Source of the DNA: Desulfotignum sp032250905
GTDB taxonomy: Bacteria; Desulfobacterota; Desulfobacteria; Desulfobacterales; Desulfobacteraceae
Reading direction: 5' to 3'
Assembly (NCBI GenBank): GCA_032250905.1
Contig: JAVVEQ010000013.1
Location: forward strand, 1 to 64,000
DNA length: 64,000 bases
The notes beneath the pieces were generated by a model. That model was given only the letters and a program-made list of their open reading frames with translations. It searched no databases and had not been told where the DNA came from. Within the stretch, counting starts at the first letter, position 1. Every line of letters starts with the position of its first letter. This document shows, one piece after another, positions 9,007-15,921 of this stretch. The position numbers were made by a program, and so were the translations under genes.

Positions 9007-9150
9007 TGTGCGTGCTCCCGACACATAAAAAGGGGGTGGACAGATGTGAAAACATACCATCCGGACCCGTGGTCTGTCAATGAAGATGGCACCCATCACC
9101 GCCTGTGCAAAAATTCTTGGCATTCAAAAACCGCCGTGATAAAAAAAAGC

Positions 9151-9846
9151 ATGTCAAAAGAACGGTTTAAACATTTCATGTACCGCCATGTGATCCCCGC
9201 CGCCGGATTGGCCGCGGTCCGGCTTTTAAGCGCCACGCTCCGGATACGGTTGATGAACCCTGAAAATGAACTGGCCGCTCAGTCAGAGAGCAACGGGCTG
9301 ATCTATGCTTCATGGCATCAGCGTTTTTTTCCGGGCATCACGTTTTTTTCCACCCGCAAACCCATTGCCATCATCGTCAGTAAAAGCCTGGACGGAGAGA
9401 TGATCGCCCGTGTGGTGAGGTCTTTGGGATGGCACCCAGTGCGGGGATCTTCTTCCCGGGGAGGTAAAGAAGCCCTGTCCCGGATCAAGGATCTGGGAAC
9501 CACCGGCTTCCGGGTAGGCCATATCGTGGATGGGCCCCGGGGGCCATTCGGCGTGATCAAGCCCGGCCTGATCCGCATCGCCCAGTTTACAGGCATGCCC
9601 ATCTTGCCCACCATCACCTCGGCCCAGGACCGGTGGGTCTTCAGCTCCTGGGACCGGTTCATGGTTCCCAAACCCTTCTCCCGGGTGATCCTCCGGTTCG
9701 GAGATCCCATTTATGTGCCAGAGGAACTGGATGCGAAGGCATTCGAAAATCAGCGGCTGAGAGTGGAACAGGTCATGACCCTTCTATACGGGGATACCGA
9801 CCGGATCTGGGAAGATCCCGCCCGGATCAGTGCCCTGTTCGGTTGA
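9151..9846 (+). CDS. DUF374-type lysophospholipid acyltransferase family protein
   Basis: A 231-residue protein with the DUF374 pattern: an ASWHQRFFPG segment near residue 50 with the conserved His, SKSLDGEMIARV, then VDGPRGPFGVIKPGL, the most diagnostic part. Such proteins are membrane-associated acyltransferases of the LpxL/PlsC group; the acceptor is unknown, possibly a lipid A-type precursor. The start at 9151 is uncertain because no strong ribosome-binding site is seen; a GTG five codons upstream or ATG at 9178 are alternatives. It stands alone, convergent with the following MFS gene, with only 6 bp between. Confidence 0.83.
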   Translation: MSKERFKHFMYRHVIPAAGLAAVRLLSATLRIRLMNPENELAAQSESNGLIYASWHQRFFPGITFFSTRKPIAIIVSKSLDGEMIARVVRSLGWHPVRGSSSRGGKEALSRIKDLGTTGFRVGHIVDGPRGPFGVIKPGLIRIAQFTGMPILPTITSAQDRWVFSSWDRFMVPKPFSRVILRFGDPIYVPEELDAKAFENQRLRVEQVMTLLYGDTDRIWEDPARISALFG

Positions 9847-9852
9847 ATCTGC

Positions 9853-11208
9853 CTATGGCTGTTTTCTCCCCTTGAAACGGACGGCACACACCGCAGCCAG
9901 CACCAGAAAATTCACTGTAAAAAACAATGGAAACCAGAAAAACGTATCCACAAACACCTGGTTTTCAATCATTTCCGGGGACAGACCTGTTGAGGGATCC
10001 ACCCCGGTTTTGGCCAGTTTCAGGACCAGGGCGTAGGCCACCCCCAACAGCCCGTAGGAAACATTGTAGGACAACCCCTTGAAGCTCAGCACCGTGGCCC
10101 GCTGCCTGGAATCGGTTTCCCGGTTGATGTAGAAGCTGACAAAAAACCCGTTAAAATTCATTGCGGCAAAGGTCACCAGTGCCGGCACCAGCCCCAGCCA
10201 GGGCCAGAATCCGTTCATGCCGACAAGCCCTGCAACCGCCAGGCCGGAAGTGATCAAAAGGGCGGCCTTTGGAGATCGGTTCTCCGCGATCTGCCGGGCG
10301 ATCCTCGGCACCACCACTCCCAGAAGGGCCACCACCGATCCCATGAGTCCGAAAATGGATTCCGGAATGCCGATCATCCGGTAATACTGACTCGACAAGG
10401 TAATGACCATACGGATGGTGCCGTCCAAAAGCATACCGAACAGCATCACCCACAGGACAAACCGGGTTTTCAAAATCCATACCCCGGCATTCAGGGTCAC
10501 GGCGAAGGTCTGTTTTATGGATCGGTCCATTTGACCCCTGTCCGCACCTTCCGGCTCCGTCATTTTCAGGGTGCTGAAAAATGCCAGCAGGGCCAGAACA
10601 AAGGTCAGATACAATGGAAACCGCATGGTCACTTCCTGGGTCAGGGAAACACCCAGGCCCATCCAATCCGCCACCCGGCCCATAAGTTGGGGATCATACA
10701 CCACGGCCCCGATGGTCATGGCGATCACAAACCCGATGGCCTGATACCGCATCAGCACCTCCAGAACCCGGCCCCACTGATCGGCCAGGCCCGCCTCGCT
10801 CAGGCTGTCATAGGCCAGGGCTTCATCCGCACCACTGGCGGCCGCCTCGGCCAGGCCGCTGAGCACCCGGTTCACCAGAAACACCGAAAATATCAGCACC
10901 GGATCGATCCGGGGCATGAAACTGATGATGCCGATTTCAAAGATCATCACACCGGCGGCGAAATTGAGGAGCCGTTTTCTACCGATGATATCCGCCACCG
11001 CGCCGGACGGCACCTCCGCCAGTACGATGGTGGCAGCCCAAACCGCGTTAAGAACCGAAAACTGGGCCACGGTCAAACCGAAATCCAGAAACAGAATGGT
11101 GAATACCGGGTAGTAGAACCGTGAATTGAAAAACACCCGAAACGCGATGAACCATCGGATATCGGGAATCTCAAATGGGGTTTTCACACTGTCGGTCATA
11201 AAATTCAT
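9853..11208 (-). CDS. Major facilitator superfamily transporter
   Basis: A 451-residue, twelve-helix MFS protein. The region around residues 62-82 (EVPSGAVADIIGRKRLL) is the conserved loop 2-3 motif A of the superfamily, here in the DIIGRK form. A long cytoplasmic central loop around residues 215-235 separates the two halves. Substrate is unknown; similar proteins are drug or metabolite exporters. It stands alone, divergent from apbE across a 193-bp gap in which I see no clear promoter. Confidence 0.88.
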   Translation of the reverse strand: MNFMTDSVKTPFEIPDIRWFIAFRVFFNSRFYYPVFTILFLDFGLTVAQFSVLNAVWAATIVLAEVPSGAVADIIGRKRLLNFAAGVMIFEIGIISFMPRIDPVLIFSVFLVNRVLSGLAEAAASGADEALAYDSLSEAGLADQWGRVLEVLMRYQAIGFVIAMTIGAVVYDPQLMGRVADWMGLGVSLTQEVTMRFPLYLTFVLALLAFFSTLKMTEPEGADRGQMDRSIKQTFAVTLNAGVWILKTRFVLWVMLFGMLLDGTIRMVITLSSQYYRMIGIPESIFGLMGSVVALLGVVVPRIARQIAENRSPKAALLITSGLAVAGLVGMNGFWPWLGLVPALVTFAAMNFNGFFVSFYINRETDSRQRATVLSFKGLSYNVSYGLLGVAYALVLKLAKTGVDPSTGLSPEMIENQVFVDTFFWFPLFFTVNFLVLAAVCAVRFKGRKQP

Positions 11209-11401
11209 TTCTGTCTCAGTTCAGGGTGATCAGCCGTTGACCAATCTGATGTATCATATGCGGGCCCTCAAGTCACGAATCAATTAACGGGTGATCAGAC
11301 GGGCCGCAAAAACGGTTCACCACTTGTGAAACCGGCAACGCTCCGGTATGATGCGTGTCAAGCACCTTCAAAACAATGGAAAAAAGCAATAAGGAACTAT
11401 C

Positions 11402-12427
11402 ATGAACCGATTCCTGGCATGCATAGCCCTGGGCATTGTCTGGCTCATTTTCCTGTGGATCCCTCCGGCAGCCCAGGCAGGGGAATACATGATCCAGGGC
11501 CGCACCATGGGCACGTTTTACACGGTCAAGCTGGTGTCATCCAGACAGCAGTCCATGGAGCTGTGGCAGAAAAAAATCGATACCCGGCTGGCACAGGTCA
11601 ATGCCGGGCTGTCCATGTATGATCCGGACAGTGATCTCTCCCGGTTTAACCGGACGGAAGCCGGCCGGCCTTTCCGGTTGTCCCATGATTTTGCCCGGGT
11701 CATGGACGTTGCCCGGACCGTGTTCACCCTCACCGGCGGGGCCTGGGACGGCACGGTCAAACCCCTGGTGGACCTGTGGGGATTCGGCACCCGGCAACCC
11801 ACAGACACCCTGCCGGACCCGGCCGCCATCGCCGGGGCCATGGCTTTGACAGGATTTCAGCACCTGGTGCTTGAAAACAACCATCTGAAAAAAACAAAAC
11901 CGGGCATCACCCTGGACCTGGGCTCCATCGCCAAGGGGTTCGGTGTAGATGCCGTGGCCCGGGTCCTGACCCAGTCAGGGATTGATGATTTTCTGGTGGA
12001 AATCGGGGGTGAGCTTTACGGATCCGGGGTCAACCGCCACAAAAAACCCTGGTCCGTGGGTATTACACCTCCCCTTAAAACCGGGTCAAACCCCGGCCTT
12101 TACAAGGTGGTCACTCTGGAAAACCGGGCCATTGCCACCAGCGGGGATTACCGCAATTTTTTTGAGGTTCAGGGAAAGATCTATTCCCATATCATTGATC
12201 CCAAAACCGGTTTTCCCGTGGACAATCAGGTGGTCAGCGCGTCGGTCATCGCAGACACCTGCACGTTTGCCGATGCCCTGGCCACGGCCCTCATGGTGAT
12301 GGATCCTGCAGACAGCCTGACCCTGGTGAACCGCCTGGATGATGTGGAATGCCTGATCATTCAAAAGGCCCCCACCGGATTTACGGAGTTTGCCTCCCGT
12401 CATTTTCACACCTTTGTTCAGCCATAG
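11402..12427 (+). CDS. apbE: FAD:protein FMN transferase (ApbE)
   Basis: A 341-residue ApbE protein with an N-terminal signal peptide (cleavage likely after AAQA near residue 25, no lipobox Cys). Diagnostic regions are GRTMGTFYTVK at the start of the mature part, LDLGSIAKGFGVD, the GGELYGSG region and the DPKTGFPV / TCTFADALATALMV metal- and FAD-binding C-terminal block. It attaches FMN through a phosphoester bond to Thr/Ser of periplasm-facing redox proteins such as Rnf or Nqr subunits. No such target is encoded in this window. AAGGAA precedes the ATG. Confidence 0.94.
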   Translation: MNRFLACIALGIVWLIFLWIPPAAQAGEYMIQGRTMGTFYTVKLVSSRQQSMELWQKKIDTRLAQVNAGLSMYDPDSDLSRFNRTEAGRPFRLSHDFARVMDVARTVFTLTGGAWDGTVKPLVDLWGFGTRQPTDTLPDPAAIAGAMALTGFQHLVLENNHLKKTKPGITLDLGSIAKGFGVDAVARVLTQSGIDDFLVEIGGELYGSGVNRHKKPWSVGITPPLKTGSNPGLYKVVTLENRAIATSGDYRNFFEVQGKIYSHIIDPKTGFPVDNQVVSASVIADTCTFADALATALMVMDPADSLTLVNRLDDVECLIIQKAPTGFTEFASRHFHTFVQP

Positions 12428-12468
12428 TGCGTGTTCAGGCCCATTGAGCCTGGATAATCCGGCCCGGT

Positions 12469-13401
12469 TCATCCCTGTTTTTCCGGCCGGTATTTTTTCC
12501 CCTGAAAAGAGTCCCGCCCCAGCAGAGCCTGCTGGATCAGGTTAAAGGTCTCCCGGTACCGCCCGGCCCAGGCCGGAGCCCGCAGTTCACTGCCATGGGG
12601 ATCTCCCGTGATCCGCTGAATCACCATCTGTTCAGGCAGCAGTTCCAGGAAATCACACACCGTTTCCACATAGGCAGACTGTTCCATGGGCCGGTATTTT
12701 CCGGCCAGGAACAGCCGGTCCAGCGGTGTGTCTTTGATCACATACAGCAGGTGAATCTTGACGCCGTGAATACCGGATTCTGCCAGGTACCGGGCCGTAT
12801 CCAGCATCATGCCACGGGTTTCTCCGGGCAGGCCTAAGATCACGTGGGCACAGATCCGGATCCCCCGTCCCCGGGTCATGGCCACGGCGTTTTGAAATGC
12901 CTTCAGTCTGTGGCCCCGGTTGATGAAAGCCAACGTGGTGTCATGGACCGACTGGAGCCCGTATTCCAGCCATACCAGATATTTCCGGGCATACGATTCA
13001 ATCAGGTCCAGCTTTTGTTCATCGATGCAGTCCGGCCGGGTTCCCACGGCCATGCCCACCACCCCCTCGCAGGAAAACGCCGCACCATACATCTCCCGCA
13101 TATTTTCAACAGAGGTATAGGTATTGGTAAACGACTGAAAATACGCCAGAAATTTCTTTGCCTTGTATTTTCTCATCATGGGAATCTTACCGGCTTCGAT
13201 TTGCTCCCGGATGCCCATGCCCCGGGCAAAAGCCCCTGTGCCGGACCCCTTGGCGTTGCAGTAAATACAGCCTTGATCCGACAGGGTGCCATCCCGGTTG
13301 GGACAGGTGAGCCCGGCATCCACGGCAATCTTCTGAACCCGCTCGCCGAACAGGCCTCTCAGATAACTGTTATAGTCAGTGTACCGCTTTGATCGATCCA
13401 T
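12469..13401 (-). CDS. TIGR01212/YhcC-type radical SAM protein
   Basis: A 310-residue radical SAM protein of the YhcC group. The cluster motif is the family form C-x11-C-x2-C in CPNRDGTLSDQGCIYC, followed by AKGSGTGAFA; HVILGLPGETRGMMLDTARYL and KIHLLYVIKDTPL are further conserved blocks. I prefer the ATG at 13399-13401 (AGGA 12 nt upstream) over GTG at 13443, which has GGAGG directly abutting it. The biochemical reaction of the YhcC group is not established in my knowledge. It is convergent with apbE. Confidence 0.88.
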   Translation of the reverse strand: MDRSKRYTDYNSYLRGLFGERVQKIAVDAGLTCPNRDGTLSDQGCIYCNAKGSGTGAFARGMGIREQIEAGKIPMMRKYKAKKFLAYFQSFTNTYTSVENMREMYGAAFSCEGVVGMAVGTRPDCIDEQKLDLIESYARKYLVWLEYGLQSVHDTTLAFINRGHRLKAFQNAVAMTRGRGIRICAHVILGLPGETRGMMLDTARYLAESGIHGVKIHLLYVIKDTPLDRLFLAGKYRPMEQSAYVETVCDFLELLPEQMVIQRITGDPHGSELRAPAWAGRYRETFNLIQQALLGRDSFQGKKYRPEKQG

Positions 13402-13518
13402 GAGAAAGATCCTGTCGCTTTGAGTTTTTAGCGTCAAAGACACCCTCCATTCTCTCCTTTATGCTTATCAATCCCAACGTAAATCAGAGTGGTATCCTCA
13501 TTACACGCTGAATAACAA

Positions 13519-13614
13519 AAAAAACTGAGTTTCGGCACCTGGGAACTGATTTTATGCGGGGAATTTGACGGAGGGAGAAGAAAACGGGGCCTGGTCAAGA
13601 TCATCGGTGAATAA
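13519..13614 (+). pseudogene. C-terminal fragment of yjbQ (detached)
   Basis: The plus-strand frame ending at TAA 13612-13614 reads KLSFGTWELILCGEFD and continues to VKIIGE, which is the characteristic C-terminus of the YjbQ/UPF0047 family (FGTWEQI..GEFDG..K+VLVKIIGE). An in-frame TAA at 13513-13515 shows that no start belongs to it. The N-terminal part of a yjbQ gene lies about 420 bp further downstream on the same strand, so the two parts are in swapped order with the middle missing. This is debris of a rearrangement, not a gene. Confidence 0.8.
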
Positions 13615-13654
13615 CCTCGACCTTCCCCATGGGTTTAACTGCTGGTTCGGTCAT

Positions 13655-13867
13655 TTACTCTGCATTGAAATTCTTCAGAATTTTCTTTGCTAATGGCTCT
13701 TTGATTTCGTTATGCCGAGGGATAGTTTCAATGGCCTGCCGCAAACTATCTCTAACTTCATCAATCATTTCGCCCTGTCCATTAGCACCAGGCACTTCTG
13801 GGCAGATCGCCCAGAAGCCACCTTCGGGTGCTGCCTCAATTATGGCCGTAAATTCTGCTTTCATCAT
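13655..13867 (-). CDS. HicB-like antitoxin-type protein
   Basis: ATG at 13865-13867 (followed by a second ATG) has GAGGAG six bases upstream. The 70-residue product has the HicB pattern: MMKAEFTAIIEAAPEGGFWAICPE, then a GxNGQGEMIDEVRDSLRQAIE helix. No HicA-like double-stranded-RNA-binding toxin is found beside it, so it is an orphan. The reading frame extends upstream into 17 codons that resemble the start of a HigB toxin, described separately. Only a 17-codon frame follows it downstream, cut off where the yjbQ fragment begins. Confidence 0.7.
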   Translation of the reverse strand: MMKAEFTAIIEAAPEGGFWAICPEVPGANGQGEMIDEVRDSLRQAIETIPRHNEIKEPLAKKILKNFNAE

Positions 13868-13918
13868 AATCTCCTCGAAAAATCGTTTGAGACCTTCATG
13901 GTTGAATTTTTGAATCAT
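13868..13918 (-). pseudogene. Stub of a HigB/RelE-like toxin fused in frame to hicB
   Basis: ATG 13916-13918 begins MIQKFNHEGLKRFFEE, which matches the typical first residues of HigB-type RelE toxins (MI+SF+HKGLE+FF). After 17 codons the frame runs directly into the HicB-like start, so the rest of the toxin is gone. The stub's last codons now provide the GAGGAG ribosome-binding site of hicB. This reads as a deletion junction between two toxin-antitoxin loci. Confidence 0.5.
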
Positions 13919-14032
13919 GCGCTGTAAGTGTAACCAGATACATTTCAGGCGTCAAATGGAATTTTTGATGGGCTTGAGATAACGGCAATCGTATATTCTT
14001 TTTCCGACAAAACCCCAACATTGAGGAGTATA

Positions 14033-14392
14033 ATGAAAACCTTTCGAAAAGAACTGTGGTTCAATGTCCCGTCCCGGCGGGCCTTCATTAATATAACACC
14101 GGATGTGCAACAGTGTATCGACAAGAAAGAGATCAAAGAGGGACTGGTCCTTGTGAACGCCATGCACATCACCGCATCGGTGTTTATCAACGATGACGAA
14201 CCCGGACTACACCATGACTATGACCAGTGGCTGGAAAAACTGGCCCCCCATGAACCGGTGTCTCAATACCGGCACAATGTGGGGGAAGATAATGCCGATG
14301 CCCACCCGGATCTGTATGATACGCTGCACAATCACCGGTTTGGCCATGCCTGCCCGCAGCTGATAAAAAACATGTTGACGCTGGATCTATGA
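14033..14392 (+). pseudogene. N-terminal two thirds of yjbQ, truncated
   Basis: ATG at 14033 with GAGGAG four bases upstream. Residues 1 to about 92 follow the YjbQ/UPF0047 family closely: MKTFRKELWFNVPSRRAFINIT, KEGLVLVNAMHITASVF with the conserved His, DDEPGLHHDYDQWLEKLAP and the metal-site region HNVGEDNADAH. After that His the family sequence (MGREVVV...) is replaced by an unrelated 27-residue tail ending at 14392. The missing C-terminus is found upstream at 13519-13614. Family members have been linked to thiamine-phosphate synthesis; this copy is probably non-functional. Confidence 0.75.
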
Positions 14393-14403
14393 ATCTATAT
14401 ATT
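14375..14403 (+). promoter_or_regulatory. Sigma70-type promoter of the selenoprotein gene
   Basis: TTGACG at 14375-14380 and TATATT at 14398-14403 are separated by exactly 17 bp. The -10 box lies inside the operator-like element 14395-14422. The same arrangement, with TTGACA and TATATT at 17 bp, recurs before the downstream ArsR operon. Confidence 0.75.
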
Positions 14404-14422
14404 CCATTTTTATGATATATAG
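14395..14422 (+). promoter_or_regulatory. ArsR-type operator, copy 1
   Basis: A 28-bp imperfect inverted repeat with outer half-sites CTATATATTCC and GATATATAG. It covers the -10 box of the promoter before the DUF1573 gene. A second copy at 15272-15299 keeps 24 of 28 positions. AT-rich dyads overlapping the -10 box are typical operators of ArsR/SmtB repressors, and the nearest such regulator is encoded at 15549-15896. Confidence 0.7.
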
Positions 14423-14460
14423 TCAAGAATAACCCTGCACCGTTCCAAAAGGAGTTTCAC

Positions 14461-15165
14461 ATGAAAAAATGGCTTTTTCTGCTCATTCTGGCGTTATTGT
14501 GGCACCCGCCTTTGTCCTTCGCAGACACATCCGCATCCACCCAGGGCACCCCCCGTATCACCATCCCGGACCCAAGTTATCAGTTTGATCCGGTCATTGA
14601 AGGCGATGTGGTCACCCATGAGTTCAGGCTGATCAATTCCGGAAACGCCTTGCTGGAAATTCTCAAAATCCAGACCGGCTGAGGGTGCACCGCAGCCACC
14701 AGCGCGCGGCAGCTTCTTCCGGGGGAAGAAGGAAAATTAAATGCATCCTTTGCCACACAGGGCTATGGCGGCCGAATGGTCAAAGAGGTGATCAAAATCC
14801 ACACCAATGATCCTGAGAACCAAATCATTACAGTCTCACTTTCCGGCGAAGTTCGACCCATAGCCCGCCTTACGCCTCAAATGATCAGCCTGAGAGGCAA
14901 ACCCGGTGAAACACTTTCCGGTGAGATAAAAATCGTTCCAGCGGCCTTTCCCGATTTCAACATTGTGACCGCAACTGCCAAAAACGGCCGGGATATCGAC
15001 TTCACCATCGAAAAACTGGGAACCCCGCCGGACAGTTATTTTGTGTTAACTGTCAACAACCAGAAAAGTACGGCCGGCCGGTACTTTGACATCATCGAGC
15101 TTGAAACCGACCTCGATCCCCAAAGGGTCATCAAAATCCGGGTGGCCGGGTATATCCAACCCTGA
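14461..15165 (+). CDS. Selenocysteine-containing DUF1573 protein (probable)
   Basis: Two frame-matched pieces, 14461-14682 and 14683-15165, are separated only by TGA at 14680-14682; reading it as Sec gives 234 residues with U74. Residues 1-21 are a signal peptide (cleavage near SFA). DUF1573 proteins carry a (S)CGCT motif; here it reads GUGCT, so Sec replaces the first Cys, and the family sequence continues without a break (LLPGEEGKL, VIKIHTNDPEN). DUF1573 is an immunoglobulin-like periplasmic domain of unclear role. A hairpin fitting a bacterial SECIS follows the TGA. AAGGAG precedes the ATG. If the TGA were a true stop, a 73-residue stub would remain, which the downstream conservation argues against. 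Confidence 0.85.
14713..14731 (+). promoter_or_regulatory. Bacterial SECIS-like hairpin
   Basis: CTTCTTCC (14713-14720) pairs perfectly with GGAAGAAG (14724-14731) around a GGG loop. The loop starts 38 nt after the in-frame TGA at 14680-14682. Bacterial SECIS elements lie inside the coding region just after the UGA, with a short G-containing apical loop about 16-37 nt away, so geometry and loop fit within one base. Confidence 0.75.
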
Positions 15166-15189
15166 TTAATTCAGCAGATTCAAACGTTT

Positions 15190-15223
15190 AAACAGCAGGC
15201 ACACCGCCTGCTGTTTTCTTTTG
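15190..15223 (+). terminator. Intrinsic terminator after the DUF1573 gene
   Basis: AACAGCAGGC (15191-15200) pairs with GCCTGCTGTT (15206-15215) around ACACC, followed by TTCTTTT. It separates the selenoprotein transcript from the ArsR operon, which has its own promoter 30 bp further on. Confidence 0.85.
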
Positions 15224-15251
15224 GATACGGTGCATTTTTTTATTCCGGAGG

Positions 15252-15280
15252 TTGACAACCAGTTTATGTAGCTATATATT
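15252..15280 (+). promoter_or_regulatory. Sigma70-type promoter of the ArsR operon
   Basis: TTGACA at 15252-15257, 17-bp spacer, TATATT at 15275-15280. The -35 box is the consensus. The -10 box is embedded in the second copy of the 28-bp operator. Confidence 0.82.
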
Positions 15281-15299
15281 CCAATTTAACGATTTATAG
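15272..15299 (+). promoter_or_regulatory. ArsR-type operator, copy 2
   Basis: Half-sites CTATATATTCC and GATTTATAG, aligned over its full length with copy 1 at 14395-14422 and placed identically over the -10 box. It lies upstream of the Cys-rich peptide and arsR genes, so autoregulation by that ArsR is the simplest reading. Confidence 0.72.
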
Positions 15300-15310
15300 G
15301 AGCGCATACC

Positions 15311-15487
15311 ATGAATAAAAACTGCAGCTGCAACGAGCCGGGCATCATGTTCCTGCCCTGTTCAGGCGGTACCTGTGAGGGCCGACTGGCCTGTAAACTG
15401 CCGGTCCAGAAAAAGTTTGATTCTCCCAGGGCACTGTCTCCGGGGGACCGGGCCAAATCCAGGCAGCTGGGAGGCAAATGCTGCTGA
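15311..15487 (+). CDS. Cys-rich 58-residue peptide, first gene of the ArsR operon
   Basis: ATG at 15311 with AGGAG eight bases upstream; ends at TGA 15485-15487. The peptide has seven cysteines in 58 residues: CSC near the start (Cys5, Cys7), PCSGGTC (Cys17, Cys22), Cys28 and a terminal CC. The FLPCSGG stretch recalls the start of DGC-domain putative zinc-binding proteins, but the rest of that domain is missing. It is the first gene behind the operator-controlled promoter, so it should be the most strongly induced product. A metal- or metalloid-binding role is inferred from composition and context, not shown. Confidence 0.72.
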   Translation: MNKNCSCNEPGIMFLPCSGGTCEGRLACKLPVQKKFDSPRALSPGDRAKSRQLGGKCC

Positions 15488-15548
15488 TCGGTCTCTGCCC
15501 GGACAGCCATTGTGATGATAAGATTTTTTTAGATAACAGGAACCGACC

Positions 15549-15896
15549 ATGAAAGAATTTATCAAAGTGATGAAAGCCCTGTCTGATCCGGCCCGGGTGA
15601 AAATCATGAAAATGCTTCAACACAAAACCATGTGCGTGTGTGAAATCCAGACCGCCCTGGACAAAGCCCAGTCCACCACCAGCAAGCACCTCAAGATCCT
15701 GGAGGATGCCGGCCTTATCGCGTATCAGAAAAACGGGCTGTGGGTGAACTACAAACTGGCGAACGGTACCCAGAGCCCGTTTGCCGCCAGCCTGATCAGC
15801 CATCTTCACCACTGGCTGGAGGATGATTCCGACATTCGGGAACTGGTCCGGCTGCTGCCAGCCATTGACCGTAACATTATCTTGAACCGAAACTGA
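15549..15896 (+). CDS. ArsR/SmtB-family repressor of the 15-22 kb operon
   Basis: A 115-residue winged-helix protein: ALSDPARVKIMKML in helices 1-2, then MCVCEIQTAL, where the CVC pair in the DNA-recognition region is the classical As(III)/Sb(III) sensing site of ArsR proteins, then STTSKHLKILEDAGLI, the recognition helix, and the wing. Binding of the metalloid should release the DNA. It is distinct from the ArsR of the acr3-arsC operon at 26.4 kb. The most likely targets are the two 28-bp operators at 14395 and 15272. Confidence 0.9.
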   Translation: MKEFIKVMKALSDPARVKIMKMLQHKTMCVCEIQTALDKAQSTTSKHLKILEDAGLIAYQKNGLWVNYKLANGTQSPFAASLISHLHHWLEDDSDIRELVRLLPAIDRNIILNRN

Positions 15897-15921
15897 TTGG
15901 TTCACCAAGGACTTTTACATA

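Noticed and set aside
14680..14682. TGA treated as an ordinary nonsense mutation making a pseudogene
   Set aside because: The protein sequence is intact on both sides, the TGA replaces a conserved Cys codon, and a SECIS-like hairpin follows.
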